NCBI GenBank assembly: GCA_030267565.1
Contig: BRXU01000066.1
Coordinates: 62,001 to 126,000 of the forward strand
Origin: Pleodorina starrii
Lineage: Eukaryota; Chlorophyta; Chlorophyceae; Chlamydomonadales; Volvocaceae
DNA length: 64,000 nucleotides
Direction: 5' to 3'
How positions within the stretch are numbered: the stretch's first letter is position 1; every line of letters begins with the position of its first letter. This document shows, in pieces, positions 25,904 through 34,767 of this stretch. A program made the translations under genes and the position numbers. Below the pieces are notes generated by a model. It searched no databases. It was not told the DNA's origin and worked only from the letters and a program-made list of their open reading frames with translations.

Positions 25904-25941
25904 GGCGCTGCGCTGGGCCGGCAAGGAGAGGAGGTGCTGTG

Positions 25942-26328
25942 GTGGAGCAGGAGAATTCGCGTCGGGTGTGGAAGTCGAGGCGGAAGCGGATCGAGGGCAA
26001 GACCCAGTACGTCCGGGTGTCCATGTCGGAGTCGGAGCGTGCTGCGTTGATGGTGCTGGAGCAGCAGACCGGGCTCTCGCCCTCGGCGCTGATGGTCGAG
26101 GCGGTGTTCGGGTCAGCCGATCCGGTAGCGGTGCAGTTGCGGCGGAATCAGCTGGCGGAGCTGATCCAGATGCGGCATCAAATGGCGACGATCGCCAACA
26201 ACGTCAATCAGATCGCCCGGCACGCCAACAGCACCGGAGAGGTGCTGCCCGAAACGGTCGAGACCTTGCAGGAAGCTCGCCGTTTTGGGGCGGACGTGCT
26301 GGCCAAGATTGAAGAGTTGATCCCGTGA
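25942..26328 (+). CDS. mobC: MobC-like mobilisation (relaxosome) protein
   Basis: A 128-residue basic protein. A ribbon-helix-helix-like N-terminus (TQYVRVSMSESERAALMVLE) is followed by MRHQMATIANNVNQIARHANS, the conserved MobC helix (NNxNQIAR). MobC proteins bind oriT and help the relaxase melt and nick it. GTG at 25942 follows GGAGAGGAGG; GTG 25939 is possible. Its stop overlaps the relaxase start as GTGA. Confidence 0.85.
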   Translation: MEQENSRRVWKSRRKRIEGKTQYVRVSMSESERAALMVLEQQTGLSPSALMVEAVFGSADPVAVQLRRNQLAELIQMRHQMATIANNVNQIARHANSTGEVLPETVETLQEARRFGADVLAKIEELIP

Positions 26329-27839
26329 TCCCGAACATCACCAAGGGTGACAAGCCGGTCGGTTTGATGAAGTACCTGGTGGGTCCGGGAAGGGCTAACG
26401 AGCACACTGACCCGCACCTGGTGGGCGGCTCCCCGCTCATCATGGCCTGGCACGACGACGTGCAGCTCAACGAGGAAGCCGCGGTGTCCATCGCCGGCGA
26501 GATCGACCTGAACCGGCGGTCCTTCGGGGTGGATGCTGACGCCAAGCACATCTGGCACTGCTCGCTGTCGATCCCGTACCAGGACCGGGAGGTCACCGAT
26601 CAGGAATGGGCCGACATCGCGAGTAAGTTCATGGACGAGATGGACTTCACCGACGCTGGGGCCAAGGCTCCGTGCCAGTGGGTTGCGGTGCACCACGGGC
26701 GCTCCACCAAGGGCAACGACCACATCCACATCGTGGCCTCCACCATCCGCGGGGACGGCACCAAATGGAACTGGGGCAACGACTTCCCTCGGGCGCAGAA
26801 GGTCGCCCGGGGCATCGAGAAGGACTTCAACCTCATCCAGCTCGGCAACCACTCCGAACGGTGGCTGCAGCAGGGCGAGGTGCGGCGGGACAGCACCAGG
26901 GAACCGACCCGGTTCGCTTTGGAGCGCACCGTGCGGGCGTGCGCGGTGGCCGCCGACTCCGAGGCGCAGTTCGTGCGGCAGATGCGCCGGGCGAACATGC
27001 TCGTGCACCCGAGGTTCGCCGCTGGCACTGATTCGGTGGTGACCGGGTACTCCGTGGCGGAGCGTCCGCCGAAGGGGATGCGGCCGCTGTGGTTTGGTGG
27101 CGGCAAGCTCGCCCAGGACCTCACACTGCCGTCCCTGCGGACCCGCTGGCCGGACACCCCCGTCTCGGCGCAGGAGGCGTCGGAGGAGTGGATGGCGGCC
27201 AAGCGGCACCGCCGCATTGTCCACCCCGACGCCCCCGGTGCGGTGTTGGATGAGGTGACCGCTAGGCGGTTGGCGGATGAACTGAAAGAGGTTCGCCGGC
27301 GTCTGGTCAAGCTCGCACCGGACGACCATCAGGCGTGGGCTCACGCGGCTCGTGAAGCCTCCGGGGTGTTCGCGGCGTGGTCGCACGCGACCGAGGACGG
27401 GCAAGGACCCCTGGGGCGCACCGCCAGGACGCTGGCACGCTCGGCGCACCGGTCGGGGCTGAAGATCACCACCCCGTTGGAAGCCCCACTGCGTACCAGT
27501 GGCACCACGGCGTTCCTGCTGGCGGTCACGAAAGCGCCCTCCCCGATGGCCCAGGCATTGATCATGAACCAGATGCTGCGGATGACCCGAGCGTTCCAGG
27601 ACATGCATCAGGCCAACAAAGAACTGCGCGAGACCCAGTTGATCGTGGACACCTTCCGGCAGCACCTCTCGGTGGTGGCGGAGCCACTACCGGAAGTCGA
27701 GCCTTCTTCTCCTAAGCGCAGTGCCGCCCACGCCGGACCCGCCCGTGCCCGTGGTGCGCTGCGCGAGACCCAGGGGCCCACGGTTGAGCACCCTTACGTA
27801 GATCACACCCCCCGCACGGACTACGGAATGGAGCTGTAG
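26325..27839 (+). CDS. Relaxase / mobilisation nuclease
   Basis: A 504-residue relaxase of the VirD2/MobA superfamily. The N-terminal domain reads MIPNITKGDKPVGLMKYLVG and HIWHCSLSIPY, and the three-His metal motif is in VAVHHGRSTKGNDHIHIVAS near residue 130. It nicks oriT and stays covalently bound to the DNA strand through a Tyr. Starts like VxRGxxxxGLMxYLVGPGRANEHT are typical of actinobacterial plasmid relaxases. GTG at 26325 overlaps mobC. The C-terminal half is helical with no primase or helicase motif, so transfer relies on other proteins. Confidence 0.92.
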   Translation: MIPNITKGDKPVGLMKYLVGPGRANEHTDPHLVGGSPLIMAWHDDVQLNEEAAVSIAGEIDLNRRSFGVDADAKHIWHCSLSIPYQDREVTDQEWADIASKFMDEMDFTDAGAKAPCQWVAVHHGRSTKGNDHIHIVASTIRGDGTKWNWGNDFPRAQKVARGIEKDFNLIQLGNHSERWLQQGEVRRDSTREPTRFALERTVRACAVAADSEAQFVRQMRRANMLVHPRFAAGTDSVVTGYSVAERPPKGMRPLWFGGGKLAQDLTLPSLRTRWPDTPVSAQEASEEWMAAKRHRRIVHPDAPGAVLDEVTARRLADELKEVRRRLVKLAPDDHQAWAHAAREASGVFAAWSHATEDGQGPLGRTARTLARSAHRSGLKITTPLEAPLRTSGTTAFLLAVTKAPSPMAQALIMNQMLRMTRAFQDMHQANKELRETQLIVDTFRQHLSVVAEPLPEVEPSSPKRSAAHAGPARARGALRETQGPTVEHPYVDHTPRTDYGMEL

Positions 27840-27841
27840 AG

Positions 27842-28612
27842 ATGAGCACACAACCCGATGGCGTGAACGATCTGATCGGCCGTGACCTTCAGGCAGCGAT
27901 GGCCGTCGCCGGGCGCTGGGGCGAGATGATGGCCCGTCAGCGCGCCGAGCAAGTGCGCCAACGCCTGATGGAGCAGCAGCAGCGGCGACGGGAGCTGGAA
28001 GACCGGTTCGAAGCCGAACGAGCGGTGATGCGCACCGAGCTCGCCCCGGTGGACCAGGACCGTTTCTGGGAGTCCGCCAAGCCGGAAGACATCGCTGCCC
28101 ACTACGGGCTGGCCCGGCAGTGGGAGCAGCACGACGAGGTCGCCCGCACCGCGCGAGGACGGATCGAGTCGGAGGTAAAGGACCGCTACGGGCTGGCCGT
28201 GGAGGACTACCTGGAAGATCGCGTCCCGCAGCAACAGCGCACTGAGACCGTCGAGCAGGGGACCGCGGCCCGCGAAGCCGTGGACGCCCAACGTGACCAC
28301 GCTGAGGCCGTCCTCAACGCCGCAGAGGCCAGCCGGGGGGATCTGCAAAACGACGCCGACACCCGCCACTCGGCTGCCGAAGCCGAGGAACTCTGGGACT
28401 CCGGGGACCGGCGGGCGAGCCTGGCCAAGAAGCTCATGGCGGCCTTTGGTGACACCGAGGAGGGCCGCGATGGGGTACGGGCACGTCTGGCCGCCGACCG
28501 GGACCAGGGCACGCCTCCCATCGAGGCTGTGCGCTCCACCAAGCGTGGCCCCGAGGCCCGCAAGAACACCGGGCGCCCAGCAGGACGAGAAAGAGGCTTG
28601 GAACTCGGCTGA
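27842..28612 (+). CDS. Coiled-coil protein after the relaxase, unknown function
   Basis: A 256-residue, highly charged, mostly helical protein rich in Glu, Arg and Gln with long heptad-like stretches (RQRAEQVRQRLMEQQQRRR...) and an Arg-rich tail. It starts three bases after the relaxase stop with TGTAGAG upstream. It belongs to the same mobilisation operon and is probably a relaxosome or DNA-associated accessory protein. No known enzymatic motif seen. Confidence 0.7.
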   Translation: MSTQPDGVNDLIGRDLQAAMAVAGRWGEMMARQRAEQVRQRLMEQQQRRRELEDRFEAERAVMRTELAPVDQDRFWESAKPEDIAAHYGLARQWEQHDEVARTARGRIESEVKDRYGLAVEDYLEDRVPQQQRTETVEQGTAAREAVDAQRDHAEAVLNAAEASRGDLQNDADTRHSAAEAEELWDSGDRRASLAKKLMAAFGDTEEGRDGVRARLAADRDQGTPPIEAVRSTKRGPEARKNTGRPAGRERGLELG

Positions 28613-28634
28613 TGCCATGAGGGCAACAGCGAGA

Positions 28635-28663
28635 GGGGCGCAACCCGTGACGGGTTGCGCCCC
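28635..28663. terminator. Bidirectional terminator between convergent genes
   Basis: GGGGCGCAACCCG (28635-28647), loop TGA, CGGGTTGCGCCCC (28651-28663), with weaker extension of the stem outwards (CAGCGA...TCGCTG). It lies between the convergent genes ending at 28612 and 28678. Confidence 0.88.
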
Positions 28664-28677
28664 TGTCGCTGTGAGGT

Positions 28678-29085
28678 TCAGTCGAACAGGCCCTCTGGAG
28701 GTGGCTCCAAAGTCAGTGGAACTCCCTTGGGGCGGTGCTCCCTGGGAGTGCAGCCGTGGAAAGGACCCTTCTCCTCAAAGAGGACCCGCATGGTCGGGTC
28801 GGCGTAGTTCTGCCACCACACCGCCAGCCCGGTAGTGGGATCTAGGCGCAGGTTTTCCCACGCCCTCCACAGCCCCGTCAGACGGCTCACGGCTTCATCA
28901 TGCCGCCACCACTGGGCGCACCAGGTGAACGTGTTCGAGCGACCAGCTGGGTCCAGCTGACGCCGGTACATCGGCGCCAACATCTCGGTGACGAACTCCA
29001 CCACGTTCGCGTAGACCAGCTCCGCAGGAGGCTGCTCTTCCACGTCCTCGTTGCCCTCACTGGACGATTTTTCTTCCCAGTCCAT
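28678..29085 (-). CDS. DUF4913-type plasmid protein
   Basis: A 135-residue protein with the tryptophan-rich pattern of DUF4913: WCAQWWRHDEAVSRLTGLW, RAWENLRLDPTTG, WWQNYADPTMRVLF and GPFHGCTPREH. This family accompanies transfer genes of actinobacterial plasmids and has no known function. Its start lies 3 bp after the stop of the truncated coupling-protein gene on the same strand. Confidence 0.8.
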   Translation of the reverse strand: MDWEEKSSSEGNEDVEEQPPAELVYANVVEFVTEMLAPMYRRQLDPAGRSNTFTWCAQWWRHDEAVSRLTGLWRAWENLRLDPTTGLAVWWQNYADPTMRVLFEEKGPFHGCTPREHRPKGVPLTLEPPPEGLFD

Positions 29086-29088
29086 GGC

Positions 29089-29658
29089 CTACTCCTTCAC
29101 CAGCGCCGCCCACCGGTTCCCGGCAGGCTCAGGCGCCACTGGCTCGGCGGCCGGTGCTGTGTGCTCGTGATCGACGGTGTCCACTGTGGGGCGGTTGTGG
29201 GCCTCTTCGGAGGCCCTGGACGCTTCCGCGTAGGGGCGGTGGTCAATCGGGATGGTGCGCAGCAGCACGGCCCTCGCCCCGGAGCCGAACATCACGGCCC
29301 GACCCTTGGGCAGGGCGGACAGGTCAGCCACCGACATGATGTCGTCGGTGGCGTCCTGCCGGGAGGTGGACCCGCTGTCCTTCTGCCTCGAGGAGGAGAC
29401 CGAGGTGTAGGTGTACTTGCCGATCAGCTCGGAGAGCATCTTCAAGTAGCCCTCCTCCTTGACGTTGCCGCCGTAGGTGACGACGTTGGCCGTGGAGAAC
29501 AGCTTCTTCATCCCGGACTCACCCCACACGTCCACGCCCTGGGACCAGGACTGCAAAAACGTGGAGACCACGATGCCGCGAGACCCATAGTGGCTGTAGA
29601 GGTCGGGCAGACTCGCCCACCGGCACAAGGACGTCAGGGCAGAGGCGCGGGGCCTCAC
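29089..29658 (-). pseudogene. C-terminal fragment of a TraG/VirD4-like coupling protein
   Basis: A 189-residue frame that matches only the last part of a type IV coupling protein: CRWASLPDLYSHYGSRGI, STFLQSWSQGVDVWG (TraM-recognition region) and a Ser/Thr-rich then Pro/Ala-rich tail. The N-terminal membrane helices and the Walker A/B ATPase core are absent. It begins at GTG 29658 overlapping the previous stop as GTGA, so it may still be translated. Normal family members are several hundred residues longer, so a deletion has removed most of the gene. The window therefore encodes mobilisation but no intact coupling ATPase. Confidence 0.75.
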
Positions 29659-29891
29659 TCGGGACTGTCCATGGTTACCGGATTATCGCCGTCAGCATCA
29701 GTGGCCTGCTCCTCGGCGCCGGCTTCCGCAAGGGGCGGCTCGCTCAGACGCTGCTCAACGGCTTGCTGGAACTTCTCAGCTGTTTGCGCATCGACTAACC
29801 CGTCCGAGATGTCTGCGGCCGGGTTGGATAGGTCCTGGGCGTTCTCTTCCTCTGGCGCGGAGGTGCGGGGGTTACGGGCATTGGGGTTCAT
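29655..29891 (-). CDS. Small acidic protein next to the truncated coupling gene
   Basis: A 78-residue, very acidic, probably disordered protein (MNPNARNPRTSAPEEENA...). ATG 29891 has GAAAGGCAATCG upstream. The upstream extension to 29924 is not needed. It has no recognisable domain. Its stop overlaps the GTG of the coupling-protein fragment; a deletion joining the two genes may lie here. Confidence 0.55.
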   Translation of the reverse strand: MNPNARNPRTSAPEEENAQDLSNPAADISDGLVDAQTAEKFQQAVEQRLSEPPLAEAGAEEQATDADGDNPVTMDSPE

Positions 29892-30308
29892 CGATTGCCT
29901 TTCGTCTCGGCGGGGCAGATCCACGCCGGCTCACCGCCGGAAAGCGCGGGTCGTGGGGCGGGATCATCTCTCGGTGCTAGAACACCGCGGTGGGGGGGGC
30001 GGGGGAGTCATCGTGATCGACCCGAATCGCCAGTCGGGGGCGGAAGGATCGTGGTCTCTTCTTTCCGGAAGCTCCTCGAGGAGCTTCCCTGCTGTCGTTC
30101 CTATCGTGGCCTGACCCGTGGTGACAAGAGCCGCGGCCGCACCGTCTCGAGTGCTTCTCGTCCAAGGTGAAGGACCCAACGGCGCAACTTCGCCGGCCCC
30201 CACTCGGCCGCGACGGTCGCGGGAAGTGGGACAACGGGTGTTGCCAGAGGTGACATTCGATATGTGATTGTGCTGGGGATTTGGTGGGGGAGCGGGCATG
30301 ATGGGGGT
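29892..30308. other. Gene-poor region with a perfect 22-bp palindrome
   Basis: No convincing gene. It contains a G-rich run (about 29987-30006) and a perfect palindrome at 30067-30088 (GGAAGCTCC, TCGA, GGAGCTTCC). The last 60 bases should hold the promoter of the toxin-antitoxin pair, which usually represses itself there. Confidence 0.5.
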
Positions 30309-30710
30309 ATGTCCACAGCTCCCATGGCACCGCGCACCGGTCTTCAAGCCCACCGTGATTCCCAGCGGTGGTCGATCCCGCAGGTCGTCGAGGCGCTGCG
30401 TGAGATCCTCGGTGCGCGTCTGGTGGCTTATCTCGCGGGCGTGAAAGAGACCCGTGCGGTGCGGGAGTGGGTCGATGGCACGCGTGAGCCCGGCTCCGAG
30501 GCCGTCAAGCAGCGGTTGCGCGATGCCTACTACATCGCCGCCCTGCTGGCCGAGCGCGAAGCACCCGGGGTGGTTCAGGCCTGGTTCACCGGCATGAATC
30601 CGCAACTGGGGGACCGCGCCCCAGCCCGGCTGCTGCGTGAAGGCGACCCGGAGCGCACGGTCGCCGAGGTCACCGCAGCCGCCCGGGCCTTCGTGGCCTC
30701 GGCGGGATAG
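30309..30710 (+). CDS. Xre/ParS-family antitoxin of a RES-type toxin-antitoxin system
   Basis: A 133-residue protein. The N-terminal HTH region has VVEALREILGARLVAYLAG, and the C-terminal part has EREAPGVVQAWFTGMNPQLG and ARLLREGDPERTVAEV, the DUF2384/ParS toxin-binding domain. It neutralises the RES protein encoded 2 bp downstream and probably represses the operon. ATG 30309 begins MSTAPMAPRTG; ATG 30264 upstream lies in promoter-like sequence. Confidence 0.85.
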   Translation: MSTAPMAPRTGLQAHRDSQRWSIPQVVEALREILGARLVAYLAGVKETRAVREWVDGTREPGSEAVKQRLRDAYYIAALLAEREAPGVVQAWFTGMNPQLGDRAPARLLREGDPERTVAEVTAAARAFVASAG

Positions 30711-30712
30711 CG

Positions 30713-31414
30713 GTGGGCCTGGTCATCGTTGCGGCGCCCCAGGAGCCGGTCTGGCGAGTCGGGTACCGGCCCGAGCCGTTGGCCTGGAGCGGGTGGGAGC
30801 ACGCCACCGATGGGCGCTTCCACGGCCGCTGGGACGACCCTCACGGGACGTTCCGCACCCTGTACCTGGGCGAGTCCTTACTGGCGTGCCTGCTCGAGGT
30901 CCTGGCCTTCGCCCGCAAGGATAAGCACCTCGCTACCGCCCTGGCGGAGATCGACGAAAATCCCGAAGACGCCCGGGAACATCCCACCGCGGACCCCGGG
31001 ACCCTGGATCCCGCGTGGTTGGGGCCCCGTTGCGCTGCTTCCGCCGTGCTGAGCGGTCGGTACTGCCGGGTGAGTGCGGCTGACACCGTGGCCACCCTCT
31101 ACCCACGGTTCATCGGGGACGCCCTGGACGCCGGCTATGACGACTTCGACGCCGGCCTGCTCAAAAACGGTGCCGCCCGGGCCATCACCCAGGCCGTCTC
31201 CGCCCACCTGTACCTCCAGGAAGGCATCGACGGCATCGAGTTCGCCTCCCGGCACGGAGACGAACTGGACCTGTGGTGCCTCTACGAACAACCCCACGAC
31301 TCACAGATCAGCTCACACCTGCTGAGACTGAACGAGGTCACTCTGACTGTGGACACCCCGGAGCTGCAGCAGGCCCTCGACATGCTCGGACTGCACTGGG
31401 CCCCCACGTCCTAA
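30713..31414 (+). CDS. RES-domain toxin of a Xre/RES toxin-antitoxin pair
   Basis: A 233-residue RES-domain protein. The conserved Arg is in FHGRWDDP, followed by FRTLYLGESLLACLLEVL with the conserved Glu region; a later segment carries the distal Ser/His part. RES toxins degrade or phosphorolyse NAD+ and stall growth when the antitoxin is lost, so the pair probably serves plasmid maintenance. The start is GTG 30713, two bases after the antitoxin stop. The frame is intact and of normal length. Confidence 0.88.
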   Translation: MGLVIVAAPQEPVWRVGYRPEPLAWSGWEHATDGRFHGRWDDPHGTFRTLYLGESLLACLLEVLAFARKDKHLATALAEIDENPEDAREHPTADPGTLDPAWLGPRCAASAVLSGRYCRVSAADTVATLYPRFIGDALDAGYDDFDAGLLKNGAARAITQAVSAHLYLQEGIDGIEFASRHGDELDLWCLYEQPHDSQISSHLLRLNEVTLTVDTPELQQALDMLGLHWAPTS

Positions 31415-31767
31415 GGCGCGACCTGCGCCCCGTGCCAGCAAAGTGGGACGAGTCGCTGCATTAGATGCGAGAACTCCCCTCTGAGCGTTGTCCGATAATT
31501 GTCGTTATGTAAACTCACAACGACTCTATTCGCGGTTTCTGCACATCGTGAGGTTCCGGGTAACAGCTCCGATGCTCCCCCAACTGCCTTCTGACTTGGG
31601 CTTATCCTGCTTGATCGCCTCAGGGCGACGTGCCGTGCGGGATGCGAATGGCCCCCGGACCTACCATGCCCGTTCGGCTTCTGGCCTGGACTTTCCCGGC
31701 GATGATTGCGATACACGCAATCTGTGTGCGACTATCGCAAGCATCTTCTGACATCCAAGGACGACTC
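31415..31767. other. Spacer with a candidate recombination site before the integrase
   Basis: No gene recognised. A 24-bp imperfect palindrome at 31501-31524 (GTCGTTATGT, AA, ACTCACAACGAC; outer arms GTCGTT/AACGAC) lies in an A+T-rich patch about 240 bp before the integrase ATG, as expected for a tyrosine recombinase core site. GCGTTGTCCG at 31485-31494 recurs inverted with one mismatch at 34786-34795. Confidence 0.45.
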
Positions 31768-32880
31768 ATGGGCCACGATGGCGAGAACGTGCGGTTCGTT
31801 CCCTTCGGTGGGCAAGCCCCCGATCCGGACGTCTTCCTGGCCAGTGTCCTGGATGGGTGGGGTGCTCAGCAGCGGGCGAAGGACTTCGCGCCGGCCACGA
31901 TTCGCACCCGGCGCAGCGTCGTGATGAGCCTGGTGGACTTCTCGGGGCGCTACCCGTGGGAGTGGACGCTGTCAGACGCGGACGACTTCTTCTCCCACGC
32001 CCGTGCGGTGCGCAACCTCTCCCACGGGAGCGTGCGCTCCTATCAGGGGGCGATCAAGCTGTTCTGCGACTACGCCTGCGATCCGCACTACGACTGGTGC
32101 GAGCAGGCCGCGAGGTCGTTCGGGCAGGTCTTCGCCCAGGTCGTGACCGAGCTCAACCGCCTCACCCATGCCCAGCCCACCGAGGCGCGCCCGGCCAAAC
32201 GTCCTTTCACCCAGGCCGAGCTGCAGGAGTTGTTCGATCTGGCCGATCTGGAGGTCGAGCGGATCCTGGTCTCCGGGCGCAAGGGTGCGGTGGCCGCCTG
32301 GCGCGATGCGATCGCGTTCAAGACGGCCTACAGCTGGGGACTGCGCGCCAACGAACTGCGGCACCTGCAGGTCGTGGATTTCTCGTCCAACAACCGGGCG
32401 CCCTATCTCGGCGGCCACGGCGTGCTGCGCGTGCGCTGGGGAAAGTCCCACCGCGGCTCGGCGAAGAAGGTCCGCTCCGTGTTGACCGTCTGGCCCTGGT
32501 CAGCGGAGATGATCCAGGACTGGATCCGCAACGGGCTGCCCCGCTACGGGCACCCGGTGAGCGATCTCTTCCCCACCAGCACCGGGGCGATCGTGGGCGA
32601 ATCGCATCTGCTCGGGCGGCTGCGTGCCTTCATCGACGAGCTCGGTTTCCCGCCCGGGCTCGACCTGCACTCCTTCCGCCGCTCCTACGCGACGCAGCTG
32701 ATCACCGGGGCGGGCTTCGACGTCACCTTCGTTCAACTCCAGCTGGGCCACGAGCACGCCGCGACGACCTCGATCTACTCCCTGCCCTCCCCCGACTACC
32801 AGCGACGGGCCCTGGAACGGGCCCACGACCGCACCCTCCAGGCAGCCCTCGGGCTGCCCGCACCCAGGAGAACCCCATGA
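31768..32880 (+). CDS. Tyrosine recombinase (integrase), first gene of a recombinase trio
   Basis: A 370-residue tyrosine recombinase. It has a SAM-like N-terminal DNA-binding domain and a catalytic domain with Arg in SWGLRANELRHLQ, His-Arg in LHSFRRSYAT, His in QLGHEHA and Tyr in TTSIYSLPS, so all core residues are present. ATG at 31768 follows AAGGACGACTC. The stop overlaps the next gene as ATGA. It should catalyse strand exchange for its element. Confidence 0.92.
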   Translation: MGHDGENVRFVPFGGQAPDPDVFLASVLDGWGAQQRAKDFAPATIRTRRSVVMSLVDFSGRYPWEWTLSDADDFFSHARAVRNLSHGSVRSYQGAIKLFCDYACDPHYDWCEQAARSFGQVFAQVVTELNRLTHAQPTEARPAKRPFTQAELQELFDLADLEVERILVSGRKGAVAAWRDAIAFKTAYSWGLRANELRHLQVVDFSSNNRAPYLGGHGVLRVRWGKSHRGSAKKVRSVLTVWPWSAEMIQDWIRNGLPRYGHPVSDLFPTSTGAIVGESHLLGRLRAFIDELGFPPGLDLHSFRRSYATQLITGAGFDVTFVQLQLGHEHAATTSIYSLPSPDYQRRALERAHDRTLQAALGLPAPRRTP

Positions 32881-33218
32881 GCACACGCGAGATCACCTAC
32901 ACCTGGCGGGTCCGCGAGATCATGGCACGCCGCGGCGTGCACACCGCCAAAGACCTCGCCGAGCTGCTGCACGAACGCGGCATCACCCTCACCGCCAACG
33001 CCGTCTGGCGCATCGTGACCCAGCAGCCCGAGCGGATCTCCTTCAAGGTCCTCGTCGCCCTCTGCGACGCCCTCGAGGTCACGCCCAACGACCTGATCAC
33101 CTACACCGCCACCGACACCAAGACCGTCCGGCAACGCCGCGCGGGGACCGGTGAAGACCTCCCCGACCTTCACCACTACCGCCCCGTGCGCGCCCGCATC
33201 ATCGACGACGATGACTGA
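32877..33218 (+). CDS. Xre-like helix-turn-helix protein of the recombinase trio
   Basis: A 113-residue protein with an N-terminal Cro/C1-like HTH (VREIMARRGVHTAKDLAELL, then ALCDALEVTPNDLI). It lies between and overlaps both recombinase-like genes (ATGA upstream; an 8-bp overlap downstream), so the three are made together. It probably binds the element ends or regulates the operon. Confidence 0.85.
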   Translation: MSTREITYTWRVREIMARRGVHTAKDLAELLHERGITLTANAVWRIVTQQPERISFKVLVALCDALEVTPNDLITYTATDTKTVRQRRAGTGEDLPDLHHYRPVRARIIDDDD

Positions 33219-34767
33219 CCCCTGGCGCCCGGCCACCGACGGCAACGGATCCGCCCGGCCACCCACGCTCACCGACCTCCCCACCCAGAACAAACGCGGC
33301 CGGCCCCGCTCGGCCGGGCCCCACGCCTGCGACCGCTGCCACCAGCAGGTCGCCAAGATCCGCCTCCACTGGCCCGACGGAGCCATCTGCGGGGCCTGCT
33401 TCACCGAAGCCACCCACACCTACGGCACCTGCCCGCACTGCGGGCAACACCGCATGCTCCCGGGCCGCTCCCCCGGCCGAGAGCCCCTCTGCCGTGACTG
33501 CGCCGGCATCACCACCGCCCTGACCTGCACGCGCTGCCACCGCGAAGCCGAGAGATTCCGGGCCGGGCTCTGCATCCGCTGCGCTCTCACCGACGACCTC
33601 ACCACCGTGCTCGCCCCTGGCGAGGACCTCCGCCTGCACCGGCTCATCAAAGTGCTCACCGGTTCCCAACGGCCCGAGAGCGTCTATACCTACATGCGCC
33701 CAGGCACCCGGGCCAGGACCCTGCTGGAAGCCATCGGCGCCCGCGAGCTGGCGCTCACCCACGAAGCCTTCGACCGTCTCCCCCGCTCGAACGCAACCGA
33801 ACACCTCCGGGCTCTGCTCGTCCACCACCGCATGATGGACGCCCGCGGCAACGAGACCCTCGCACGGTTCGAACACTGGCTCGCCACCAGGATCGCCGCC
33901 CTGCCCGAGGACGGCACCGCCCACCTCATCGAGCGCTTCGCCACCTGGCACCACCTCCAGCGCATCCGCGCCCAGGCGGCCGAGCCCGACACCGATCTCC
34001 AGGCCAGCACCCATACGGCCAAACAAGAGATCACCGAAGCCGGGAAGTTCCTCCTCTGGCTACGAGCACACCACCACGCCACCGCGGACGAACTTCAACA
34101 ACTCCACATCGACGACTACCTCAGCGCCGGCCCCAGCACCCGCAAGCACATCCGCGCCTTCATCCGCTGGCTCAACCACGACCAAGACCACCGCACCGGG
34201 GCACTGGAAGTGCCTTTCCGCAACGCCCACTCCACGCCCATGATCACCCAGACGCAGCGCCTCGAGCTCCTCCGGAACTGCCTCGAACACCGCCAGGTCA
34301 CCAGCTCCACCCGCCTGGCCGGGCTCATCCTGCTGCTGTGGGCCCACCCCCTGAACAAGATCGTCCTGCTCCGCCGGGAACACCTCACGGCCACCCCGGA
34401 CGGCATGCTCCTCACCCTCGGGACCACCCCCACAGCCATTCCCGAAGCCCTCACCGAGGTGTTCTGGCAGCACCTGCAGGACCCCGGGCACCAGAACACC
34501 ATCAACACCGGCACGCCGTGGCTGTTCCCCGGCACCCGAGCAGGCCGGCACCTGCACCCGAACACCCTCTCCGGCAGGCTCAAAGTCCTCGGCATCGACG
34601 CCCAACGCGCCCGCAACGCCACGCTGCGCGACCTCACCCAAGAAGTCGACGCACGAACCCTGATCGACCTCCTCGGCTACAGCCCCGACGTTATTGCCCA
34701 GCACGCCGCCCGATCCGCCACACCCATGTCCGACTACATCGACCTGAAACACCAACAGCCCCGATGA
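33211..34767 (+). CDS. Zinc-ribbon recombinase-like protein of the trio
   Basis: A 518-residue protein. The N-terminal half has repeated CxxC pairs (CDRCHQQ, CGACF, CPHCGQH, CRDCAG, CTRCHRE, CIRCAL), suggesting several zinc ribbons. The C-terminal half resembles a tyrosine recombinase core-binding plus catalytic fold (ITEAGKFLLWLRAHHHATADE, LAGLILLLWAHPLNKI), but the Arg/His/Tyr catalytic set is incomplete. It is likely a DNA-binding accessory or degenerate recombinase working with the integrase at 31768. ATG 33211 overlaps the previous stop (ATGACTGA). Confidence 0.75.
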   Translation: MTDPWRPATDGNGSARPPTLTDLPTQNKRGRPRSAGPHACDRCHQQVAKIRLHWPDGAICGACFTEATHTYGTCPHCGQHRMLPGRSPGREPLCRDCAGITTALTCTRCHREAERFRAGLCIRCALTDDLTTVLAPGEDLRLHRLIKVLTGSQRPESVYTYMRPGTRARTLLEAIGARELALTHEAFDRLPRSNATEHLRALLVHHRMMDARGNETLARFEHWLATRIAALPEDGTAHLIERFATWHHLQRIRAQAAEPDTDLQASTHTAKQEITEAGKFLLWLRAHHHATADELQQLHIDDYLSAGPSTRKHIRAFIRWLNHDQDHRTGALEVPFRNAHSTPMITQTQRLELLRNCLEHRQVTSSTRLAGLILLLWAHPLNKIVLLRREHLTATPDGMLLTLGTTPTAIPEALTEVFWQHLQDPGHQNTINTGTPWLFPGTRAGRHLHPNTLSGRLKVLGIDAQRARNATLRDLTQEVDARTLIDLLGYSPDVIAQHAARSATPMSDYIDLKHQQPR

